Made by a program: the position numbers and the translations under genes. The notes beneath the pieces were generated by a model. It searched no databases, was not told where the DNA came from, and saw only the letters and a program-made list of their open reading frames with translations. A stretch of 49,791 bases of DNA from contig SLNR01000141.1 of assembly GCA_007132905.1 (NCBI GenBank), positions 1-49,791 of the forward strand, given 5' to 3'. Below, in pieces: positions 43,593-49,791 of the stretch; position 1 is the first letter of the stretch; every line of letters starts with the position of its first letter. This DNA is from Candidatus Sumerlaeota bacterium. Lineage in GTDB: Bacteria; Bacillota; SLNR01.

Positions 43593-44849
43593 GTGAGGAA
43601 CAACGCAGAAGTCCTTGTCATCGGCGGCGGACCGGCCGGGATGATAGCGGCCGGAAAAGCGGCTGAAGCAGGGCATAGAGTTTGTCTTTTGGAAAAGAAC
43701 AAGGAACCGGGCAAAAAACTCCTCATCACAGGCAAAGGACGCTGCAATGTCACCAACAACTGCAGTCATGAAGAATTTATTGAGCAAATGCCCGGCAACG
43801 GGCGCTTCTTGCATAGTGCCTACCGCCAGTTTTCCAGTCGCCAGCTTCAGGAGTTTTTTCGTTCCCTTGGGGTTCCTTTGAAGATTGAAAGAGGAAAAAG
43901 GGTTTTTCCCCAAAGCGATAAAGCCAGCGATATTCGCGATGCCCTGGTTTTGTATATCAAAAAAAACCAGGTCGACATTTTACCGGACTCGCAGGTAATA
44001 GACATGAAAGAAGAAAACGGACAGTGGGTGGTGATGACCCACAACAAAAAGAGGCTAAAAAGCCAAAGGGTGATCGGGGCTTTTGGCGGAGCCTCTTATA
44101 CAAAGACGGGCTCAACAGGCGACGGGTATCCACTGGCCAAAGCACAGGGGCATACCCTCATTCCGATGAAACCTTCACTGGTGCCGCTTGTGTGTTCTGA
44201 GCCGTGGCCGATAAGACTACTTGATTTGACTCTAAAGAATGTGCGCGTCGAGGCTTTTACCTTGGCGGGTAAAAGCCTGGGGGAGGAGTTTGGCGAACTT
44301 GCTTTTACAGAGGACGGTGTCAGTGGGCCGGTGATCTTAACACTTAGTCGAGCCCTATCTCTTTACGGCGTTTCACCGGAAAAACCGGTAAAGCTTTTGG
44401 TGGACTTAAAACCATCCTTATCCGAAGAACAGTTGAAAAACAGATTGGACAGGGATTTTACCTATTTTCAGCGAAAACATTTTAAAAATGCTTTCGCAAA
44501 ATTGCTGCCAAAAGCATTTATCCCCGTTTTTATCCAGCAATCCGGGATCGATCCCGAAACGCCTGTTCACCAGATCACCAAAGAGCAGAAAAGCACTCTG
44601 CTTAAACGACTTAAAGGTGTATCCTTGACGGTTGTGAAAACCCGCCCCCTAGAAGAAGCTGTGGTAACCATGGGCGGGGTCAGTACCAAAGAAGTCGATC
44701 CCGGGACCATGGAATCAAAAATAAGCCCGGGTTTGTACTTTTGCGGAGAGATGCTGGACATAGACGGTTATACGGGGGGATTTAACCTGCAGGCTGCCTT
44801 TACAACCGGCTATACAGCCGGGAAGCATGCGGCGCTCTCTCTGTTTTAG
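43593..44849 (+). CDS. BaiN/HI0933-like FAD-dependent oxidoreductase
   Basis: This 418-residue flavoprotein has the FAD dinucleotide fold VLVIGGGPAGMIAAGKAAE near 8, the HI0933 family motif KKLLITGKGRCNVTNNC near 43, GAFGGASYTKTGSTGDGY near 160, and MLDIDGYTGGFNLQAAFTTG near the C-terminus. BaiN is implicated in bile acid dehydroxylation, but most members have no known substrate. The start is GTG at 43593 behind AAGAGGG. It lies between plsY and the aromatic amino acid genes and is a common neighbour of cmk in Clostridia. Confidence 0.88.
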   Translation: MRNNAEVLVIGGGPAGMIAAGKAAEAGHRVCLLEKNKEPGKKLLITGKGRCNVTNNCSHEEFIEQMPGNGRFLHSAYRQFSSRQLQEFFRSLGVPLKIERGKRVFPQSDKASDIRDALVLYIKKNQVDILPDSQVIDMKEENGQWVVMTHNKKRLKSQRVIGAFGGASYTKTGSTGDGYPLAKAQGHTLIPMKPSLVPLVCSEPWPIRLLDLTLKNVRVEAFTLAGKSLGEEFGELAFTEDGVSGPVILTLSRALSLYGVSPEKPVKLLVDLKPSLSEEQLKNRLDRDFTYFQRKHFKNAFAKLLPKAFIPVFIQQSGIDPETPVHQITKEQKSTLLKRLKGVSLTVVKTRPLEEAVVTMGGVSTKEVDPGTMESKISPGLYFCGEMLDIDGYTGGFNLQAAFTTGYTAGKHAALSLF

Positions 44850-44918
44850 ACGTGTGCAAGCGTAAGGCATATTTTACGATGGTTTCAAATTTTCTACCAT
44901 AGATCACGGAGGGACAAC

Positions 44919-45296
44919 ATGACTGTATGCAGAGGCATTCGAGGCGCCATTACCGTAGACAGAAACAACCGGCAGGAGATCAAAGACGCCGCCAAGCGTC
45001 TTTTGGTGGAAATGACAGATGAAAATGCCGTTATGCCGGATGACATCGCGAGTGTGATCTTTTCGGTGACAGATGATTTAGACGCTTCTTTTCCGGCAGA
45101 AGGAGCCAGAGACCTAGGCTGGTCTTATGTTCCTCTTTTTTGCTGCCGGGAAATGGCTGTACCGGGCAGTCTTCCCCGCTGTCTAAGGATATTGATGCAT
45201 GTCAATACTAAGACAGAGCCAGAGAATATTAAGCATATCTATTTGGAAGAGGCAGAGGGGCTTCGGCCGGATCTTAAAAGGAGGAAGCAGCCATGA
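44919..45296 (+). CDS. aroH: Chorismate mutase, AroH type
   Basis: This trimeric chorismate mutase turns chorismate to prephenate for Phe and Tyr synthesis. The 125 residues fit the AroH fold, with CRGIRGAITVDRN at the start, SVIFSVTDDLDASFPAEGARDLGW near 45, the active-site region VPLFCCREMAVPGSLPRCLR near 67, and HVNTKTEPENIKHIYLEEA at the end. The ATG follows a GGAGGG site. Its stop overlaps the start of aroF (ATGA). Confidence 0.93.
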   Translation: MTVCRGIRGAITVDRNNRQEIKDAAKRLLVEMTDENAVMPDDIASVIFSVTDDLDASFPAEGARDLGWSYVPLFCCREMAVPGSLPRCLRILMHVNTKTEPENIKHIYLEEAEGLRPDLKRRKQP

Positions 45297-46306
45297 TTGT
45301 GGTTTTGTCCCTGCAAGCGGGCCGGGAGAATGCTGTAAGCCTTATGGAGCAATTTAGATTCGGTGACCGGGCGGCGGTGGTGCCTCACGGCCATGAACGG
45401 CTGCTGGTCATCTTATCGGATGAAATTGATGAAGAAAAAATAATGGCTTTGGAAGCTCATCCTCTGGTTGACCGGGTGATTCCCATCGAAACCCCTTACC
45501 AGCTGGTATCAAAACATCATCAACCAGAAAAGACGATCGTGAAGGTGGGGGATGTCCACATCGGAGGCGCAGACTTAGTCGTGATTGCCGGTCCCTGTGC
45601 CGTCGAAGGAGAAGAGCAGCTGAAAAAAACAGCCCTTGCCATCAAAAAAGCCGGGGCCTCGATATTAAGGGGAGGGGCGTTTAAACCAAGAACATCCCCT
45701 TATTCTTTTCAAGGACTTAAAACAGAAGGGTTGGCCGTGCTAGCCCGCGTCAAAGAAGAGGTAGGGCTCCCTGCGGTCTCGGAAGTGATGGACCCGAGAG
45801 AAGTTGACGATGCCGCGATTTACCTTGATCTTATTCAAATCGGTGCTCGCAATATGAGCAATACCCCCCTGCTACAGGAAGTGGGAAGACAGAAACGGCC
45901 GGTTCTTTTAAAAAGAAATCCCGCCGCGACTTATGAGGAGTGGCTTTTGGCGGCCGAATACATTGCCGCGGAAGGAAACACGCAGATTATTCTGTGCGAA
46001 CGGGGCCTCCGAACTTTCGAGCCTTATACGAGAAATACCCTGGATGTGGGAGCGGTGCCGGCCCTCAAGGAAATGACCCATCTGCCGGTATTGGTTGATC
46101 CTAGCCACGGAACAGGCCGCTGGCATATGGTGCCGGATTTATCCAAAGCCGCCCTGGCAGCCGGAGCGGACGGTCTTATGATTGAAGTTCACTGCGATCC
46201 GGAGCGGGCTTTATCCGACGGCAGGCAGTCGCTTCATCCGGATCGGTTTTCTCGGCTCATGGAGCAGTTAAGAAAACTAAAGCAAACACTTGAGCAGATA
46301 AAATAA
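45293..46306 (+). CDS. aroF: 3-deoxy-7-phosphoheptulonate synthase (DAHP synthase)
   Basis: This enzyme joins PEP and erythrose 4-phosphate in the first step of the shikimate pathway. The 337 residues carry an N-terminal ferredoxin-like regulatory domain (1-70), as in the Thermotoga enzyme, and the type I-beta barrel with VIAGPCAVEGEEQL near 98, LRGGAFKPRTSPYSFQGL near 125, IGARNMSN, ERGLRTFEPYTRNTLD and VDPSHGTGR. The PEP loop reads KRNPAAT where KRG..AT is usual. The ATGA overlap with aroH couples the two, so the regulatory domain and mutase may both respond to Tyr or Phe. Confidence 0.93.
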   Translation: MIVVLSLQAGRENAVSLMEQFRFGDRAAVVPHGHERLLVILSDEIDEEKIMALEAHPLVDRVIPIETPYQLVSKHHQPEKTIVKVGDVHIGGADLVVIAGPCAVEGEEQLKKTALAIKKAGASILRGGAFKPRTSPYSFQGLKTEGLAVLARVKEEVGLPAVSEVMDPREVDDAAIYLDLIQIGARNMSNTPLLQEVGRQKRPVLLKRNPAATYEEWLLAAEYIAAEGNTQIILCERGLRTFEPYTRNTLDVGAVPALKEMTHLPVLVDPSHGTGRWHMVPDLSKAALAAGADGLMIEVHCDPERALSDGRQSLHPDRFSRLMEQLRKLKQTLEQIK

Positions 46307-46321
46307 TAGGTGGTGGACTGA

Positions 46322-47008
46322 TTGGACAAAGAAACCATTATTGCCGTGGACGGGCCCGCCGGAGCAGGAAAAAGCACGGTTTCACGGGAACTGGCTAAAA
46401 GATTGGGTTATGTGTATATCGACACGGGTGCCATGTACCGGGCGATTACTCTCAAAGCCCTCCGCAAAAAAATTGATGTCAAAGACGAAGAGCCCTTGAT
46501 TAAGCTGGCTGCAGCAGCCGATCTTACTTTTGTCTACGACGAAAACCAACAGGATGCGCCCAACCGGATCTATATGGACGGGGAAGATGTGAGCGAAGAA
46601 ATCCGCACGGCCAAAGTCAGCCGTTGTGTATCTTTTGTGTCGGCGGTTTCGGGGGTAAGAAAAATCCTAACCGGAAAGCAGCGGGTCCTGGCGCAAAACG
46701 GATATGTGGTGATGGACGGCCGGGACATCGGAACCACCGTGCTTCCCCGGGCGGGGCTAAAAATATATCTGACGGCTTCACTTGAGGAAAGGACTAAGAG
46801 AAGATATGAAGAACTTACCAAAAAAGGACAGGAAGCTAATTATGAAGAAGTGAAAAAAGATCTGGCCTGGCGGGATCAATTCGACAGCAGTCGGGAACAT
46901 TCTCCCTTAGCCCAGGCAGACGACGCGGTTTTTGTCGATACGACGGACATGACGATATCGGAAGTGGTAGAGAAAATGGCTGAACTTCACCGGGGTGTTG
47001 CACTGTGA
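46322..47008 (+). CDS. cmk: Cytidylate kinase
   Basis: Cmk phosphorylates CMP and dCMP, recycling nucleotides. The 228 residues have the P-loop GPAGAGKSTVSRELAKRLG at the start, DTGAMYRAITLKAL, the NMP-binding insert with the conserved segment EDVSEEIRTAKVSRCVSFVSAV, and MDGRDIGTTVLPRA near 140. The start is TTG at 46322 with GGTGG upstream. The stop is joined to plsC as TGATG. Confidence 0.95.
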   Translation: MDKETIIAVDGPAGAGKSTVSRELAKRLGYVYIDTGAMYRAITLKALRKKIDVKDEEPLIKLAAAADLTFVYDENQQDAPNRIYMDGEDVSEEIRTAKVSRCVSFVSAVSGVRKILTGKQRVLAQNGYVVMDGRDIGTTVLPRAGLKIYLTASLEERTKRRYEELTKKGQEANYEEVKKDLAWRDQFDSSREHSPLAQADDAVFVDTTDMTISEVVEKMAELHRGVAL

Positions 47009-47610
47009 TGTATACATTAGTCCGCACGGCTTTTTTTGTCCTTTACCGGGTGTTTTTTCGCCTACGAATCGAATATATCGGCGAGGAGCCAAAAACAGGC
47101 CCCGCCCTTTTGATCGCCAATCACGCCAGTCTGTTGGATCCGCCTTTAACGGTCTGTCCCTTTAAAAGACCCGTGTACTTCATGGCCAAAGAGGAGCTTT
47201 TTAGGATTCCGGTGCTAGGTTCTATCCTCAGTCGATTACGTGTGTTTCCGGTAAGAAGAGGCCAGGCCGACCGCAAGGCCATTCGCCGGGCGTTGGAAAT
47301 ATTAAAAGAAGGGCACCTGCTGGCGATGTTTCCCGAAGGGACGCGCAGCAAAGACGGCCGTTTAAAAAAGGCAGAACCCGGAGCCGCCATGTTTGCGCTT
47401 CGATCCAAGGCGCCGGTTATACCGGTGGCTTTGATCAATACGGACAAAATTTTGAAAAAGGGCAGTTTTTTTGCGCCGCTTGAAGTGAGGGTGGGAAAAC
47501 CGGTTCCTCTCGATGAGTTTTATGATCAAAAAATATCATCGGCTGTTCTGGACGAAGCGGGAGAGAAAATGATGGCAGCTTTGAGTGAACTGCTGGACAA
47601 AGAAAATTGA
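47008..47610 (+). CDS. plsC: 1-acyl-sn-glycerol-3-phosphate acyltransferase
   Basis: PlsC adds the second acyl chain to make phosphatidic acid. The 200 residues carry an N-terminal hydrophobic stretch, the catalytic NHASLLDPP near 34, the glycerol-phosphate block FPEGTRSKDGRLKKAEPGAA near 111, and PVIPVALINT. A GTG one codon upstream is also possible; the ATG overlapping the cmk stop is preferred. It is followed directly by the ispH-rpsA fusion. Confidence 0.93.
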   Translation: MYTLVRTAFFVLYRVFFRLRIEYIGEEPKTGPALLIANHASLLDPPLTVCPFKRPVYFMAKEELFRIPVLGSILSRLRVFPVRRGQADRKAIRRALEILKEGHLLAMFPEGTRSKDGRLKKAEPGAAMFALRSKAPVIPVALINTDKILKKGSFFAPLEVRVGKPVPLDEFYDQKISSAVLDEAGEKMMAALSELLDKEN

Positions 47611-47635
47611 TTACCAGAGGTTCTGGAAAGGATGG

Positions 47636-49791
47636 ATGCCGTTGGAAATACTACTTGCCAAAAGCGCCGGATTCTGTTTCGGGGTAAAAAGAGCCCTGAC
47701 CTTGACAGAAAGGGCCGTCACAAGCGAAAAAGGTCCCATCGGCACGTTAGGGCCCCTTGTCCACAACCGCATGGTGACCGACTATTTAAAAGAACTGGGT
47801 GTTTATGCCGTAAACGAGGTAGACGAAGTCCAAAGCGGCTGCCTGGTCATTCGGGCTCATGGAGTGCCGCCCGGTGTTTTTGCCCGGGCTCGCAACAAAG
47901 GGATTAGAATCGTCGATGCGACCTGTCCTTATGTCAAAAAAGCCCAGACATGGGCGAAGGAACTTCATGACGAGGGTTATCAGGTGGTGATTATCGGCGA
48001 GAGCGATCACGCGGAAGTAAACGGACTTATAGGCTGGGCCGAAGGCGAAGCCCTGGTAGTGGAAAAGAGGGAGGATGCCCAAAATATTGCGCCCGGGCAG
48101 GATATCGGCATTTTAGTGCAGACTACGCAAAAAGCCTCGACAGTAGAGGAGATGGTGGACATATTAGAGCCGAAGTCAGCCAGCTTAAAAGTGCATCATA
48201 CTATATGCAAAGCCACGCAAGAGCGGCAGGAGGAAACAGCCGACTTGGCGAAGCAAGTGGATGTTATGCTGGTGGTAGGCGGGAAAAACAGCGCCAACAC
48301 GAAACGGTTGGCAGCGATCAGTTCTGCAGAAGGGGCGAGATCCTATCATATTGAATCAGCGGAGGACATTAAGGGGGAGTGGTTTCTAGAAGCAAACAGA
48401 GTGGGTGTGACAGGAGGTGCTTCGACACCGGAATGGATTATTAAGGGGGTAATGGACAGAATGGAAGAACAGAGGAAAGATGAGGAATTAGCCAAAAAAG
48501 AGGAGCGGCATGAAGAGGACCAGGAAAAAAGATGCGAGGAAGAAAGCCAAGAGGAAAAGGTTTCTTTAGAAAAGCAAGAAGAAGAAGAAGACAAGCAGGA
48601 GGAAGACTCAGAAACGGCTGATTCGACAGAAGAAATGGGAATGGAGGATGTCGAAAAAGCATACGAAAAGACTTTTATCAACCTCCAAGAGGGAGACATC
48701 GTGCGCGGAACGGTTGTTCAGGTAGGGCAGGATGAAGCCCTAGTCGATGTGGGCGGTTACAAAACAGAAGGAGTCATCCCTCTTCAGGAGTTGGTCAATA
48801 TATGGATGAATTCTCCGGAAGAAATGATCCAAAAAGGAGAAGAAATCGACGTCTATGTGGTAAGTGTGGAAGACCAGGACGGCAAACTGGTTTTATCAAA
48901 GAAACAGGCTGATGAAGAAAAGGCTATGGAGGAAATCAAAAAAGCCTATGACGAAGATGAGTTGATCACCGGCGTTGTCAAAGAAGTGGTAAAAGGAGGA
49001 CTGTTAGCCGACATCGGCCTGCGGGCTTTCATACCGGCGTCCCATGCTGCTGATCGTTATGTGGAGGATTTAGAAAGTCTCGTGGGCGAAGAAATGGCTT
49101 TTAAAATCATCGAAATGGAACCGAAAAAACGCCGGGTGGTGCTTTCACGGCGAAAAGCCATCGAAAAAGAAACAGCCCGCCGGCAAAAAGAGACCCTGGA
49201 AAACCTGGAGGAAGGGCAGGTCATCGAAGGAGAAGTCAAGAGGATTACTGACTTTGGCGCTTTTGTGGATGTCGGGGGGATTGACGGGCTGTTGCATATT
49301 TCGGAGATGTCCTGGGGCAGAATCAAACATCCTTCCGAAGTTTTGTCCATCGGCGAGACCATCGAGGTAGAAGTACTGGGCGTCAATAGAGAAAGCGGAC
49401 GCATCTCCCTTGGACGAAAGCAGGTGCTGCCCAATCCGTGGGAAGAAGCCGCCGAAAACTATCCCGAAGGATCGATCATCGAAGGAAAAGTGGTGCGCTT
49501 TACCAATTTCGGGGCTTTTATCGAGATCGAGCCGGGTATTGACGGACTACTGCATATTTCGCAAATATCCAATAAAAGGGTGGCCAAACCGGAAGATGTG
49601 CTTGATTTGGAACAGACAGTCGAAGTAAAAGTCATCTCCCAAAATCCAAAGGAAAAAAAGATCGGCCTAAGCATGATCGAAGTGGAGCAGGACCGCGCCA
49701 AAGAGGATTACCAGCGTTTTATCGCTTCACAGAACGAAGACAGTGAGAATGTGACCATCGGCGACATGATGAATAAAGACAGCCAGGAAGA
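47636..49791 (+). CDS. ispH-rpsA: IspH (HMBPP reductase) fused to ribosomal protein S1 (partial)
   Basis: The N-terminal part (about 1-280) is IspH, the iron-sulfur enzyme making IPP and DMAPP, with GFCFGVKRA near 13, the histidine region GESDHAEVNG, DATCPYV, VHHTICKATQERQ, GGKNSANTKRL and TGGASTPEW. A linker of about 70 residues (about 275-345), mostly Glu, Lys and Gln, follows. Then come four S1 domains starting near 350, 441, 523 and 609. The frame is still open at the window end, so the protein is cut off at about 718 residues. The start is ATG at 47636 behind GGAAAGG; a TTG at 47642 would give the canonical MEILLAK start. Confidence 0.93.
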   Translation, partial: MPLEILLAKSAGFCFGVKRALTLTERAVTSEKGPIGTLGPLVHNRMVTDYLKELGVYAVNEVDEVQSGCLVIRAHGVPPGVFARARNKGIRIVDATCPYVKKAQTWAKELHDEGYQVVIIGESDHAEVNGLIGWAEGEALVVEKREDAQNIAPGQDIGILVQTTQKASTVEEMVDILEPKSASLKVHHTICKATQERQEETADLAKQVDVMLVVGGKNSANTKRLAAISSAEGARSYHIESAEDIKGEWFLEANRVGVTGGASTPEWIIKGVMDRMEEQRKDEELAKKEERHEEDQEKRCEEESQEEKVSLEKQEEEEDKQEEDSETADSTEEMGMEDVEKAYEKTFINLQEGDIVRGTVVQVGQDEALVDVGGYKTEGVIPLQELVNIWMNSPEEMIQKGEEIDVYVVSVEDQDGKLVLSKKQADEEKAMEEIKKAYDEDELITGVVKEVVKGGLLADIGLRAFIPASHAADRYVEDLESLVGEEMAFKIIEMEPKKRRVVLSRRKAIEKETARRQKETLENLEEGQVIEGEVKRITDFGAFVDVGGIDGLLHISEMSWGRIKHPSEVLSIGETIEVEVLGVNRESGRISLGRKQVLPNPWEEAAENYPEGSIIEGKVVRFTNFGAFIEIEPGIDGLLHISQISNKRVAKPEDVLDLEQTVEVKVISQNPKEKKIGLSMIEVEQDRAKEDYQRFIASQNEDSENVTIGDMMNKDSQE

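Noticed and set aside
47632-47907. 91-codon open frame starting at ATG 47632
   Set aside because: It runs out of frame over the start of ispH, which shows strong family motifs in the other frame; its composition is basic and random.

Overview
The window is about 50 kb of densely packed chromosome from a low-to-mid GC Firmicute, most likely a member of the Clostridia. Supporting signs are the dxr-rseP-ispG-proS and rimP-nusA-rnpM-ylxQ-infB-ylxP-rbfA-nrnA-truB-ribF-rpsO-pnp gene orders, strong AGGAGG ribosome binding sites, frequent GTG and TTG starts, a CIRCE operator before groESL, RNase J, a FtsK/SpoIIIE translocase, a GerMN lipoprotein, and an IspH-ribosomal protein S1 fusion of the kind known in Clostridia. 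All genes are on the plus strand except a methyltransferase and mgtE. No phage, insertion sequence, CRISPR array, tRNA or rRNA was seen.

Layout. 1-4496: end of the MEP isoprenoid/envelope block (dxr, rseP, ispG) and proS. 4510-5828: a coupled glycosyltransferase-MgtC pair where many Firmicutes carry polC. 5831-16890: translation and RNA block from rimP to pnp, with an extended -10 promoter and leader hairpin before rimP and a second promoter before an unrecognised 74-aa gene upstream of rpsO. 16891-19612: terminators, then the minus-strand methyltransferase and mgtE, the latter with a leader of about 280 nt holding a 28-codon ORF. 19635-26056: dut, asd, a family-4 uracil-DNA glycosylase, RNase J and ftsK. 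26057-30698: accessory metabolism: 5-oxoprolinase (pxpA and a pxpB-pxpC fusion), a small membrane protein, a free-standing pyruvate-kinase C-terminal domain and a metal amidohydrolase. 30794-37282: SIS isomerase plus ribokinase, GerMN lipoprotein, MreB/Mbl, YigZ, a MoaD/ThiS-like protein, a NERD protein and a D,D-carboxypeptidase. 37405-39475: groESL with promoter, CIRCE and terminator. 39547-42957: two adjacent genes matching the two halves of mammalian D-glutamate cyclase, followed by a RocB-like M20 peptidase. 42978-49791: plsY, a BaiN-like flavoprotein, aroH, aroF, cmk, plsC and the ispH-rpsA fusion, which runs off the window.

Most of the window is conserved housekeeping sequence. The parts most worth a second look are the glutamate/5-oxoproline modules (26057-29396 and 39547-42957), which together could cycle D-glutamate, 5-oxoproline and glutamate; the mgtE leader and its face-to-face promoters with dut; the isolated pyruvate-kinase C-domain; the CBS-less KpsF-type isomerase coupled to a sugar kinase; and the odd start of pnp, where the best-placed ATG opens a six-codon dead-end frame. 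I did not find a clear defence system or an obviously new large system.
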